Origin: Streptomyces wedmorensis
GTDB lineage: Bacteria > Actinomycetota > Actinomycetes > Streptomycetales > Streptomycetaceae
Assembly: GCF_000716445.1 (NCBI RefSeq)
Contig: NZ_JNWK01000032.1
Span: forward strand, 1 to 64,000
DNA: 64,000 bases
Direction of reading: 5' to 3'
The notes below the pieces were generated by a model. That model made no database searches. It was not told the DNA's origin and saw only the letters and a list, made by a program, of their open reading frames with translations. Below are positions 18,392 through 32,214 of this stretch, piece after piece. The position numbers and the translations under genes are program-made. Position 1 is the first letter of the stretch. Each line of letters starts with the position of its first letter.

Positions 18392-19420
18392 TCAGCTCTT
18401 CGCCCGCTGGGTCACCGCGATGCAGACGAGGACGGCCACCGCGGCGAGCGGGGCGGCCAGCGGCAGCGTCTCGCCGAGCAGGAAGACCGACCAGAACAGG
18501 GTGAGGAGCGGCTGCGCGAGCTGGAGCTGGCTGGCCTTCGGGATGCCGATCGACGCCATGCCCCGGTACCAGACGTAGAGACCGAAGAACGTGGAGCCGG
18601 CGGCCACCCACACGAGGCCGATGACGCCGTGGGCGGTCAGGCGGACCGGCTCGACGGCCAGCGCGACGGCGGCGGCCGGCACCATCAGCGGCAGGCAGAG
18701 GACCAGGGCCCAGCCGATGACCTGCCAGCCCGGCATCAGCCGCGCGAGCCGCCCGCCCTCGGTGTAGCCGGCCGCGCACACGAGGAGCGCGCCGAACAGG
18801 TACAGGTCGCCGCGGGACACGGCCCCGCCGCTCTGCTGGAGCGTGAACGCGATCACCACCACCGCGCCGGAGACGGCCGCGAACCAGAAGGTGCGGGACG
18901 GGCGCCGGCCCGTCCGCAGCGCGGCGAAGGTCGCCGTGGTGAGCGGCAGCAGGCCCACCACGACGGCGGCGTGCGAGGTGGTCGAGGTCTGCAGGGCCAG
19001 GGTCGTCAGGAGCGGGAAGCCGACGACGACACCGCCGGCGACCACCGCGAGACCCGCCCAGTGGCGCCGCTCCGGCACCGGGACCCGGCCGCCGAGGAGG
19101 AACGCGCCCGCGATGAGGGCGGCGAGCGTGGAGCGCACGGCCACCAGGGACCAGGGGCCGAAGCTCTCCAGGCCCCACACGGTCGACGGGAAGGTGAGCG
19201 AGAACGACACCACGCCGAGGGCGGCGAGCAGGGTGCCGCGGCCGACCGGATCGGTGGCGAGGGCAGGGGCTGAGGCCGTCGGGCCGGGCGCCGCCGGGCC
19301 CGTCGGGGTGTTCGGTCCGGCGGGTCCCTGACCGGTCGCGGCCGGCGGTCCGGTGACGGTCTGCTCGGTGGCGGAGACCGCTATCGTCGAGGTGGCAGTA
19401 GCGCTATCCTGTGTTCTCAT
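18392..19420 (-). CDS. EamA/DMT family transporter
   Basis: A 342-residue inner-membrane permease of the drug/metabolite transporter superfamily with two EamA repeats (about 65-185 and 205-335) and about ten hydrophobic helices. The first 60 residues are Pro/Ala/Thr-rich and poorly hydrophobic. Substrate is unknown. It is divergent from a MocR-type regulator; such pairs are frequent and the regulator usually controls the permease. The predicted ATG (19420-19418) overlaps the regulator's ATG inside the palindrome CTCATGCATGAG, so the real start could be downstream in the low-complexity leader, though no other obvious start codon was seen there. Confidence 0.85.
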   Translation of the reverse strand: MRTQDSATATSTIAVSATEQTVTGPPAATGQGPAGPNTPTGPAAPGPTASAPALATDPVGRGTLLAALGVVSFSLTFPSTVWGLESFGPWSLVAVRSTLAALIAGAFLLGGRVPVPERRHWAGLAVVAGGVVVGFPLLTTLALQTSTTSHAAVVVGLLPLTTATFAALRTGRRPSRTFWFAAVSGAVVVIAFTLQQSGGAVSRGDLYLFGALLVCAAGYTEGGRLARLMPGWQVIGWALVLCLPLMVPAAAVALAVEPVRLTAHGVIGLVWVAAGSTFFGLYVWYRGMASIGIPKASQLQLAQPLLTLFWSVFLLGETLPLAAPLAAVAVLVCIAVTQRAKS

Positions 19421-19427
19421 GCATGAG
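19380..19427. promoter_or_regulatory. EamA/MocR divergent control region
   Basis: A perfect 12-bp palindrome CTCATGCATGAG (19416-19427) contains both start codons. GCTATC occurs twice as a direct repeat, at 19380-19385 and 19403-19408, 23 bases apart (about two helical turns). A -10-like TATCCT (19405-19410) lies 8 bases before the MocR ATG, predicting a leaderless transcript. MocR regulators (GabR, PdxR) are known to bind direct repeats. Confidence 0.5.
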
Positions 19428-20855
19428 CGTAGCAGTGTGGCGGAACTGGCGGCATCCCTGCGGGCGGAGCTGAACCGCTACTCACCAGGTGGAAAACTGC
19501 CATCGAGTCGTGCCCTCGTCGAGCGCTACCGGGTCTCGCCGGTGACCGTCACCCGCGCCCTCGCCCAGCTCGCCTCCGAAGGCCTCGTGGTCACCCGCCC
19601 CGGCGCCGGAGCCTTCCGCGCCGAACCCCGTACCCCCACGCCCGTCACCGGCGACACCTCCTGGCAGGAGGTCACCCTCAGCGCGGACACCGCCACCGAA
19701 CTCGTGCCCCGGGCCGTGGACGCCTCCGGAGTCCTCGTCACGCTCTCCGCTCCGCCGCCCGGCGTGATCGAGTTCAACGGCGGCTACCTCCATCCCTCCC
19801 TCCAACCGCAGCAGGCCCTCGCCGCCGCCCTCGCCCGCGCCGGACGACGCCCCGGCGCCTGGGGCCGACCGCCCACCGACGGCCTGCCCGAACTGCGTGA
19901 GTGGTTCGCCCGCGAGATCGGCGGCAGCGTCACGGCCGCCGAGATCCTCATCACCGCCGGCGGCCAGTCCGCCATCACCACCGCCCTGCGCGCCCTCGCC
20001 CCGCCCGGCACCCCCGTCCTCGTCGAGTCGCCCACCTACCCCGGGATGCTCGCCGTCGCCCGCGCCGCCGGGCTCCGCCCCGTCCCCGTGCCCGCCGACG
20101 CCGACGGCGTCCGCCCCGAACTCCTCGAAGCCGCCTTCCGCGCCACCGGCGCCCGGGTGTTCGTCTGTCAGCCGCTCTTCCAGAACCCGACCGGCGCCGT
20201 CCTGGGGCCCGAACGCCGCCGGGAGGTCGTCCGGATCGCCCGCGCCGCCGGAGCCTTCGTCGTCGAGGACGACTTCGCCCGCCGGCTCGTCCACGAGGAC
20301 GCGCCGCCCCTGCCCGCCCCGCTCGCCGCCGACGACCCCGACGGCGTCGTCGTCCACGTCTGCTCGCTCACCAAGGCCACCTCGCCCAGCCTGCGCGTCG
20401 GCGCCCTGGCCGCCCGCGGACCCGTCCTGGAGCGCCTGCGCGCCATCCAGGTCGTCGACAGCTTCTTCGTGCCACGGCCCCTCCAGGAGGCCGCCCTCGA
20501 ACTCGTCGGGGCACCCGCCTGGCACCGCCATCTGCGCGCCGTCTCCCAGGAGCTCAGGAACCGCCGCACGGTGATGACCGGCGCGGTCGCCCAGGACCTG
20601 CCCGGCCTGGCCCTGCCCCACGTCCCCTACGGCGGCTACCACCTCTGGCTCCGCCTCCCCGACACCCTCCCCGAGGCCTCCCTCCTCGCCGCCGCGCTAC
20701 GGGCCGGCGTCGCCGCCGCCCCCGGCCGCCCGTACTTCTGCGCCGAACCCCCCGCCGGGCACATCCGGCTGAGTTTCGCGGGTGTCGCGGGCCCCACCGA
20801 GATCGCGGAAGGGGTGCGCCGCCTGCGGACGGCCGTCGACGAGCTCACCGCGTGA
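19419..20855 (+). CDS. MocR-family regulator (GntR HTH + aminotransferase domain)
   Basis: A 478-residue transcription factor. The N-terminal winged helix (about 1-75) reads ELAASLRAEL, SSRALVERYRVSPVTVTRALAQLASEGLV. The C-terminal domain is a fold-type I PLP aminotransferase homologue with FQNPTGAVL and SLTKATSPSLRVG, where the Lys of SLTKATSPSLRVG is the predicted PLP-binding residue. It probably senses PLP or an amino compound and controls the divergent EamA gene. There is no ribosome site before the ATG, in keeping with a leaderless mRNA. Confidence 0.9.
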   Translation: MHERSSVAELAASLRAELNRYSPGGKLPSSRALVERYRVSPVTVTRALAQLASEGLVVTRPGAGAFRAEPRTPTPVTGDTSWQEVTLSADTATELVPRAVDASGVLVTLSAPPPGVIEFNGGYLHPSLQPQQALAAALARAGRRPGAWGRPPTDGLPELREWFAREIGGSVTAAEILITAGGQSAITTALRALAPPGTPVLVESPTYPGMLAVARAAGLRPVPVPADADGVRPELLEAAFRATGARVFVCQPLFQNPTGAVLGPERRREVVRIARAAGAFVVEDDFARRLVHEDAPPLPAPLAADDPDGVVVHVCSLTKATSPSLRVGALAARGPVLERLRAIQVVDSFFVPRPLQEAALELVGAPAWHRHLRAVSQELRNRRTVMTGAVAQDLPGLALPHVPYGGYHLWLRLPDTLPEASLLAAALRAGVAAAPGRPYFCAEPPAGHIRLSFAGVAGPTEIAEGVRRLRTAVDELTA

Positions 20856-20860
20856 GCACC

Positions 20861-20897
20861 AGGGGCCCGGCCGGGGCGGGTGACCCGGCCGGACCCC
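20861..20897 (+). terminator. Hairpin after MocR gene
   Basis: CCGGCCGGG (20866-20874) pairs with CCCGGCCGG (20883-20891), with flanking GGGG and CCCC that extend the stem around mismatches. It begins 6 bases after the regulator stop. Confidence 0.6.
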
Positions 20898-20960
20898 GAA
20901 CGGCGCCGGCCCCGGGCAAATTCGCCTGACAATCCCCGTCCCTGCTGGAAGCCTTCGGCC

Positions 20961-21422
20961 ATGAACGACAGCGCGCTCCCCGCCGCCCCCTCCGAGTCCG
21001 TCATGCACGGGGCGTACGAGATCTCAGCCGACCCCGCGCGGATCGACGCCGCCCTCGTCCACCAATGGCTCTCCACGGACTCCTACTGGGCCATGGGCCG
21101 ACCTCGGCAGAAGCAGGACAGCGCCATCGCGGGCTCGCTCAACCTCGGGGCCTACCACCGCGAGACCGGCGAGATGAGCGCCTACGCGCGCGTCGTCACC
21201 GACTACGCCACCTTCGCCTGGCTCTGCGACGTCTACGTCGACCGCCCGGCCCGCGGCACCGGACTCGGCACCGCGCTCGTCACCGCCGTCCGCGACCACC
21301 TCGCGCCCTTCGGGCTGCGTCGCATCCTGCTCGCCACCGCCGACGCGCACGGCGTGTACGAGAAGGTCGGTTTCACGCCACTGCAGAACCCGGACAAGTG
21401 GATGGCTCTCGGGCAGCAGTGA
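20961..21422 (+). CDS. GNAT N-acetyltransferase
   Basis: A 153-residue GCN5-related acetyltransferase. The acetyl-CoA-binding motif A is CDVYVDRPARGTGLGTALVTAV with the R-x-x-G-x-G/A pattern, and the C-terminal part LATADAHGVYEKVGFTPLQNPDKWMAL is typical of motif B in a subgroup that acetylates small amines. The acceptor is unknown. ATG 20961 was chosen over upstream in-frame codons because the fold begins soon after. It lies between the MocR terminator and the phosphatase-fold gene. Confidence 0.88.
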   Translation: MNDSALPAAPSESVMHGAYEISADPARIDAALVHQWLSTDSYWAMGRPRQKQDSAIAGSLNLGAYHRETGEMSAYARVVTDYATFAWLCDVYVDRPARGTGLGTALVTAVRDHLAPFGLRRILLATADAHGVYEKVGFTPLQNPDKWMALGQQ

Positions 21423-21491
21423 GCCGCACCCCCGTGGGCCCCGGGAATCAACCCCTTGACCTGCGGGGCCACCGGCCTCACGATCGCGGCC

Positions 21492-22067
21492 ATGAGTCTT
21501 CGGGTGACGCTCGTCACGGCGGCACGCAGCTCCTCCCTGCTCGCCGAACGCTTCGACGACGACCGGCCGCTCGACGAGGCCGGCTGGTACGAGGTGCAGC
21601 AGGCCGCGCCCGCACTCATCCCGCTCGGCGCGGCCGAGCTGCGCTACTGCTCCCCGACCCCGCGCAGCCGCGCCACCGGCACCGCCCTCGGCTACGCGCC
21701 CCTCGCCCAGCCCGCGCTGCGCGACTGCGACATGGGCCGCTGGCGCGGCCTGACCCTCGCCGAGGTCGCCGCCCTCGAACCGGCCGCCGTCGACGCCTGG
21801 CTCACCGACGCCCGCACCGCCCCGCACGGCGGTGAACCCCTCCTGGCCTTCATCACCCGGATAGGGAACTGGCTCGACACCCGCCCCGCCGACGACGGCG
21901 CCATCGTGGCCGTCGCCGAGCCCTCCGTCGTACGGGCCGCCCTCGTGTACGCCCTGAAGGCGCCGCCCGCCACGTACTGGAACGTCGATGTCCGGCCCCT
22001 CTCCACCGTCACCCTCACCGGCCGCCCCGGCCTCTGGCACCTCCACCTCGACACCGCCCTGCGCTGA
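21492..22067 (+). CDS. Histidine-phosphatase-fold protein lacking catalytic histidines
   Basis: A 191-residue protein of the phosphoglycerate-mutase-like superfamily. The layout matches the fold: N-terminal strand, YCSPTPRSRATGTALG (cf. SPL-RA-T motif), DCDMGRWRGLT (cf. E-x-GxWEG), HGGEPL, and a final strand. However, the usual RHG at the N-terminus is replaced (LVTAARSSS), and the second His (usual SHG) is replaced by AVAEPSVVRA. So both catalytic His positions appear missing and it may be a pseudoenzyme or bind rather than hydrolyse. ATG 21492 starts directly at the first strand. Its neighbours give no clear functional clue. Confidence 0.75.
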   Translation: MSLRVTLVTAARSSSLLAERFDDDRPLDEAGWYEVQQAAPALIPLGAAELRYCSPTPRSRATGTALGYAPLAQPALRDCDMGRWRGLTLAEVAALEPAAVDAWLTDARTAPHGGEPLLAFITRIGNWLDTRPADDGAIVAVAEPSVVRAALVYALKAPPATYWNVDVRPLSTVTLTGRPGLWHLHLDTALR

Positions 22068-22191
22068 ACACCCGACAGGCCTTTCGCCGAAGGTCCGACA
22101 CGGCCCGTCTCCGGAACCCGACGCGGCCTTGCGCCGATCAGACGAGCATCCGGCGAGCCGAAAGCCCGCGACCGGCTAGCCTGAGGGCACG

Positions 22192-23361
22192 ATGAACCGT
22201 TTGACCACGTCATGGGGCGCCTTCACGCTGACCCGCTTCCCCGAGGACCCGCGCGACCAGCTGCGCGCCTGGGACGCGTCCGACGAGTACCTCCTCGGCC
22301 ACCTGGCCGAGGCCGGTGTCGACCTGTCCGGCACCGTCGCCGTCCTCGGCGACCGCTGGGGAGCCCTCGTCACCGCCTTGCAGGCCGCCGGTCCCGGCGA
22401 GCTCGTCCAGATCTCCGACTCGTACCTCGGGCGGCGGGCCACCCAGGCCAACCTCGCCCGCGCCGGGGCCGCGCCGGACGCGGTCCGGCTGCTCACCACG
22501 CAGGACCCGCCGCCCGAGCGGGTCGACGTCCTCCTCGTCCGCGTCCCCAAGAGCCTCGCGCTCCTGGAGGACCAGCTGCACCGGCTCCGGCCGGCCGTGC
22601 ACGAGGGCACCGTCGTCGTCGGCACCGGCATGGTCAAGGACATCCACACGTCCACCCTCCGGCTCTTCGAGCGGATCCTCGGCCCCACCCGCACCTCGCT
22701 CGCGGTGAAGAAGGCCCGACTGATCCACACCACCCCCGACCCGGCCCTCGCGCCGAGCCGGAACCCCTGGCCGTACCGGTACGACCTTCCGGCCGACACC
22801 CCCGCGCCCGGCCTGCCCGGACTCACCGTCACCAACCACGCGGGCGTGTTCTGCGCCGACCGCCTCGACATCGGCACCCGCTTCCTCCTCGCGAACCTCC
22901 CCGGTGGTTTCGGCCCGGCCCGCGTCGCCGACCTCGGCTGCGGCAACGGGGTCGTCGGCCTCGCCGTCGCCCTCCACGAACCCCAGGCGGACCTGGTCTT
23001 CGCCGACGAGTCGTACCAGGCGGTCGCCTCGGCCGAGGAGAACTTCCGCACCCACGTGGGCGGTGGGCGCACCGCCGAGTTCCTCGTCGGCGACGGCCTC
23101 TCGGACCTGCCCGCCGGCTCCGTCGACCTGGTCCTCAACAACCCCCCGTTCCACAGCCACCAGGCCACCACCGACCGCACCGCCCGCCGCATGTTCACCG
23201 ACGCGCGACGCGCCCTGCGACCCGGCGGCGAACTCTGGGTCGTCGGCAACCGCCACCTCGGCTACCACGTCACCCTCCGGCGCATCTTCGGCAACAGCGA
23301 CCTCGTCGCCAGCGACCGCAAGTTCGTGGTCCTGCGCGCCGTCCGGGAGCGCACCCCCTAG
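22192..23361 (+). CDS. RlmG/RsmC-like rRNA guanine-N2 methyltransferase
   Basis: A 389-residue SAM-dependent methylase with a duplicated fold. The degenerate N-terminal half (about 1-190) is a pseudo-methylase domain. The C-terminal catalytic half (about 215-385) has the SAM motif VADLGCGNGVVGLAVA and the catalytic NNPPFH motif, typical of RsmC and RlmG, which methylate N2 of guanine in 16S or 23S rRNA. The exact target nucleotide cannot be assigned. A -10-like TAGCCT (22177-22182) and GAGGG lie just upstream of the ATG. Confidence 0.88.
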   Translation: MNRLTTSWGAFTLTRFPEDPRDQLRAWDASDEYLLGHLAEAGVDLSGTVAVLGDRWGALVTALQAAGPGELVQISDSYLGRRATQANLARAGAAPDAVRLLTTQDPPPERVDVLLVRVPKSLALLEDQLHRLRPAVHEGTVVVGTGMVKDIHTSTLRLFERILGPTRTSLAVKKARLIHTTPDPALAPSRNPWPYRYDLPADTPAPGLPGLTVTNHAGVFCADRLDIGTRFLLANLPGGFGPARVADLGCGNGVVGLAVALHEPQADLVFADESYQAVASAEENFRTHVGGGRTAEFLVGDGLSDLPAGSVDLVLNNPPFHSHQATTDRTARRMFTDARRALRPGGELWVVGNRHLGYHVTLRRIFGNSDLVASDRKFVVLRAVRERTP

Positions 23362-23423
23362 GGGTGCGCCGAAGTCCCGAACGGCCGGAAGGAGTTGTCG
23401 GACCCACCCGCTACGTTGAGCGC

Positions 23424-24119
23424 ATGAACCATGCGGAGAGCAAGGCGCGTCGGATGAGGCCGCAGCAGTTCCACGAGACCGTGGGGCTGGGGGACTGGCG
23501 TGTCGTGGGCGAGGGGGCGTGCGCGTACTTCCGTACCGGGTCGTTCGCGGTCGGCGCCCGGTTCGTGCAGGCGATCAGTGAGCTGCCGGGAGTCGGGGGC
23601 GACCACCCGGACGTCGACCTGAGACAGGACGGCGTGACCGTACGGCTGATCACGGTGACGGACGACTACTACGGGCTGACCGAACGACACGTCGAGCTGG
23701 CCCGGCAGATCTCGGCCGCGGCCCGCGCGCTGGGCGTACCGGCCGACCCGTCCGCCGTGCAGACCGTGCAGGTCACCGTGGACGCCCTCGCGGGTCCCCG
23801 CGTGGTGGCGTTCTGGCGTGCCCTGCTCGGCTACCAGGACCGCGCGAACAGTGGCGAGGACTTGATCGACCCTCGCCGCCGTGGGGCGCCGTTCTACTTC
23901 CAGCACATGGACGCACCGCGCCCGCAGCGCAACCGCGTCCACGTCGACGTGTGGGTGCCGTACGACCAGGCCGAAGCCCGGATCGCCGCGGCACTCGCGG
24001 CCGGCGGACGTCTCGTGAGCGACGCCGACGCGCCGTCGAACTGGGTGCTGGCCGACCCCGAGGGGAACGAGGCGTGCGTCGGCGTGGCCGGTCCGCCCGG
24101 GCCGGCCGACGCGGTATAG
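23424..24119 (+). CDS. Fusion: pterin dehydratase-like domain + VOC (glyoxalase-like) domain
   Basis: A 231-residue cytoplasmic protein of two domains. Residues about 12-105 resemble 4a-hydroxytetrahydrobiopterin dehydratase (PCD/DCoH): SFAVGARFVQAISEL, then GGDHPDV and DDYYGLTERHVELARQI. The usual His-His-Pro is Asp-His-Pro here (D60-H61-P62), so one active-site His is replaced. Residues about 115-222 form a glyoxalase/VOC-like domain with VTVDALAG, H173 in RVHVDVWV and E216 near DPEGNEACV as potential metal ligands. No pterin gene is adjacent; function is inferred only from folds. It converges with another VOC gene 10 bases away. Confidence 0.78.
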   Translation: MNHAESKARRMRPQQFHETVGLGDWRVVGEGACAYFRTGSFAVGARFVQAISELPGVGGDHPDVDLRQDGVTVRLITVTDDYYGLTERHVELARQISAAARALGVPADPSAVQTVQVTVDALAGPRVVAFWRALLGYQDRANSGEDLIDPRRRGAPFYFQHMDAPRPQRNRVHVDVWVPYDQAEARIAAALAAGGRLVSDADAPSNWVLADPEGNEACVGVAGPPGPADAV

Positions 24120-24129
24120 CCGGGCCCCG

Positions 24130-24534
24130 CTATCTGCCCCAGTCGCGGGAGCAGAGGACGAGCCGGTAGCCGTCCGGATCGACGACGGTGACGCCCCACT
24201 CGTCCCAGTACGGATTGTGCGCGGACACCCGGGTGCCACCGGCGGCGAGCAGCCGCTCCACCTGCGCGTCCTCGACGGGCGCGCCGAGGTAGACGACGAA
24301 CAGGTCGTCGACCGTCGGGGCGGGCTCCAGCGGATTCCGGGGGTCACGGGTCAGCTCGAAGTGCCAGTTTCCGTCGGTGGGCCCCACCATCAGCAACTCG
24401 TGCTTCCCCGGCTCCGGTTCGGTGCTGCGCCACAGCACGTCGAGCCCGAGCCCGTCGACGTAGAACCGCTCGGCGGCGGCGAGGTCCCGCGAGGGGCGGG
24501 CGACCCGCACCCGGGTCTGTGCGTTGATCATCAT
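24130..24534 (-). CDS. VOC family (glyoxalase/bleomycin-resistance-like) protein
   Basis: A 134-residue vicinal-oxygen-chelate fold protein with the two babbab modules: ARPSRDLAAAERFYVDGLGLDVLW at about residues 12-35 and DEWGVTVVDPDGYRLVLCSRDWG at the end, where a glutamate usually found in DPxGN/E is replaced by V/L. Substrate unknown. A -10-like TAGCCT (complement of 24541-24546) is 6 bases before the first of two ATGs, predicting a leaderless mRNA. It converges with the PCD-VOC fusion, so two VOC genes lie tail to tail. Confidence 0.85.
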   Translation of the reverse strand: MMINAQTRVRVARPSRDLAAAERFYVDGLGLDVLWRSTEPEPGKHELLMVGPTDGNWHFELTRDPRNPLEPAPTVDDLFVVYLGAPVEDAQVERLLAAGGTRVSAHNPYWDEWGVTVVDPDGYRLVLCSRDWGR

Positions 24535-24545
24535 GCGTCCAGGCT

Positions 24546-24558
24546 AGGGCCTGTCCGG
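24546..24558. repeat. AGGGCCTGTCCGG dispersed motif
   Basis: This 13-mer (AGGGCCTGTCCGG) matches the left arm of the inverted-repeat element at 63054-63141 except for one base. It lies directly upstream of the VOC gene. Such sequences are common in Streptomyces intergenic regions; whether it is a mobile-element remnant or a structured RNA part is not known. Confidence 0.4.
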
Positions 24559-24689
24559 CGGCGCCTCCCTTCCTCCGGGATCCCCCTGTACCGCCTCGGA
24601 CTTGACCCTGACGCCGCGGTCGGGGTCCACGGCCCGGCCGACCTGCGCGAGCCGGACCCCGGCCCCTCCACCGGGCTCCCGGCGACCGC

Positions 24690-25619
24690 TCACCAGTCCG
24701 GGAAGGCCAGATCCAGCGCCCGGACCCGGTCCTCCCCGGCGGTCACGGCGAGGGTGGCGATCCGCTCCTGACGGAAGGTGAACATCAGCGCCGCGACCGG
24801 GCGGCCGTCGACGAAGGCGACCGCGCCGACCGCTCCGTCGACCAGCGCGGGCCGCGACACGTCGGCGAACCGCGCGAACGCCGCCGCCCCCTCGGCCACG
24901 GCCGGGGCGCCGTGCACCGGACCGCGATCCGAGTACGCCACGACGTCCGGATCGAGGACGGCCGCCAGCGCGCGGGGATCACGCGCGCGTGCCGCCGCCA
25001 GGAAGCGCTCCACCACCACCCGCTGCCGTCCCGGATCCTCCCCGCCCCGGACCGCTCCGACCCCCCGGACCCGCTCCCGCGCCCGCCGCGCCAGGCGCGT
25101 CACCTCCACCGTCGACCCCCCGGTGATCCGCGCCGTCTCCGACGCCGGCAGCCCGAACACGTCGTGCAGGACGTACGCGAGGCGCTCCTCGGCCCCCAAC
25201 GACTCCAGTACGACGAGCAGCGCCGGCCAGACGGCCTCGACACCGGCCTCCGCCACGCCGTCACCGGCCTCCGCTGTGCCCCCGTCGGCCCCCGTCACGC
25301 CCCTGTCGGCCCGCACCCCGGCCCCGTCCTCGTCCACCTCTCCGGAGGGGCTCTCCGTTCCGGCCGCCCCGGCTGCCCGGTCGCGCCGTCGCCCGGCCGC
25401 CCGCTCCTGGAGGCCACGTACGCAGGTCCGGCCCACGAGCGCCGTAAGCCAGGCCCGTACCGTGGCCCCCTCGTCGCGGCCGAGTCCCGCCCGCGCGGCC
25501 GCGAGCATCTCCTCCGCCTCCACCGGGGAGCCCATCATGCGAAGGGCCACGCCCCGCAGCCGGCCCTCGTGGGCGTCGAAGCGGTCGGTCAGGGCCGTCA
25601 GAAACGTGTCCTCGTGCAT
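24690..25619 (-). CDS. ECF-like sigma factor with C-terminal SnoaL-type domain
   Basis: A 309-residue protein. The sigma-2-like region (about 5-70) includes DRFDAHEGRLRGVALRMMGSPVEAEEML and the sigma-4 helix-turn-helix region (about 135-190) LLVVLESLGAEERLAYVLHDVFGLPASETARITG with STVEVTRLARRARERV. A SnoaL/NTF2-like domain follows (about 200-300), as in SigJ/ECF41-type factors where it regulates activity. A Gly/Ala/Glu-rich linker separates sigma-2 and sigma-4. The usual ECF41 C-terminal signatures are not obvious. GAGGAGGAG precedes the ATG. It lies downstream of the argG terminator and should have its own promoter. Confidence 0.75.
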   Translation of the reverse strand: MHEDTFLTALTDRFDAHEGRLRGVALRMMGSPVEAEEMLAAARAGLGRDEGATVRAWLTALVGRTCVRGLQERAAGRRRDRAAGAAGTESPSGEVDEDGAGVRADRGVTGADGGTAEAGDGVAEAGVEAVWPALLVVLESLGAEERLAYVLHDVFGLPASETARITGGSTVEVTRLARRARERVRGVGAVRGGEDPGRQRVVVERFLAAARARDPRALAAVLDPDVVAYSDRGPVHGAPAVAEGAAAFARFADVSRPALVDGAVGAVAFVDGRPVAALMFTFRQERIATLAVTAGEDRVRALDLAFPDW

Positions 25620-25707
25620 GGCGCCTCACTCCTCCTCGGTTCCGTACCCCGTTGACGCGAGCGCCCGCCAGGATGTGACAGCGGCCGCCCACGGGTTCCG
25701 GCATGCG

Positions 25708-25750
25708 GAAGGGGCCGGCCCGACGCCACTGGCGTCGGGCCGGCCCCTTC
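25708..25750 (-). terminator. argG terminator
   Basis: A perfect 20-bp stem (25708-25727 with 25731-25750) with a 3-base loop lies 23 bases after the argG stop, between argG and the sigma factor gene. Confidence 0.92.
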
Positions 25751-25772
25751 GTGTGTCGGGAGTGCCGGTGGG

Positions 25773-27253
<1,481 letters not shown>

Positions 27254-27267
27254 CGCCGGGTGCGTGA

Positions 27268-29001
<1,734 letters not shown>

Positions 29002-29063
29002 GCCCCGCCCCTTCCCGGTGCGCCCGTCGGCGGTCACGTGTGGCCGGCAGGTTGGCTGGATAG

Positions 29064-31308
<2,245 letters not shown>

Positions 31309-31312
<4 letters not shown>

Positions 31313-32214
31313 GCAACACCGCGCGGAAGCACACCGCCCTCCCCAAGGCCCAGATCCTCATCGAGGCCCTGCCGTGGCTGACCCGCCACCACGGCAAGAC
31401 CGTCGTCATCAAGTTCGGCGGCAACGCCATGATCGACGACGACCTCAAGGCCGCCTTCGCCCAGGACGTCGTGTTCCTGCGCCACGCCGGCCTCAAGCCG
31501 GTCGTGGTGCACGGCGGCGGCCCCCAGATCAGCGCGGCCCTCGACCGGCACGGCATCGTCAGCGAGTTCAAGGCGGGCCTGCGGGTCACCACCGAGGACG
31601 CCATGGACGTCGTACGGATGGTGCTGGCCGGCCAGGTCCAGCGCGAGCTCGTCGGGCTGCTCAACCAGCACGGCCCGCTCGCCGTCGGCCTCACCGGCGA
31701 GGACGCCCACACGATCACCGCCACCAAGCACCAGCCGCTCATCGAAGGCGAACGGATCGACATCGGCCGGGTCGGCGAGATCACCGCCATCGACACCGGC
31801 GCCATCGAGGCGCTCCTGGAGGACGGCCGGATCCCGGTCATCTCCTCCATCGCCCGCTCCGAGGACGACGGACATGTCTACAACGTCAATGCTGATACGG
31901 CGGCTGCGGCACTCGCTGCGGCGCTGGGCGCCGAGACCCTGATGGTCCTGACCGACGTCGAGGGCCTCTACGAGGACTGGCCGAACAGCGACGAGGTCAT
32001 CAGCCGGCTCACCGCGAGCCAGCTGGAGAAGCTGCTGCCCGACCTCTCCAGCGGCATGGTCCCCAAGATGGAGGGCTGCCTGCACGCCGTACGGAACGGG
32101 GTCACCACGGCACGCGTCATCGACGGGCGCGTGCAGCACTCGATCCTGCTGGAGATCTTCACCGACGAGGGCATCGGCACGATGGTCGTGCCGGACGATC
32201 AGGGGGCGAAATGA
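31309..32214 (+). CDS. argB: Acetylglutamate kinase
   Basis: Phosphorylates N-acetylglutamate with ATP; often feedback-inhibited by arginine. 301 residues of the amino acid kinase fold. VIKFGGNAM near the N-terminus and [10 protein letters not shown] form the phosphate-binding segments; [28 protein letters not shown] is the ATP-site region and [11 protein letters not shown] follows. ATG overlaps the argJ stop (ATGA) and its own stop overlaps argD. Confidence 0.98.
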
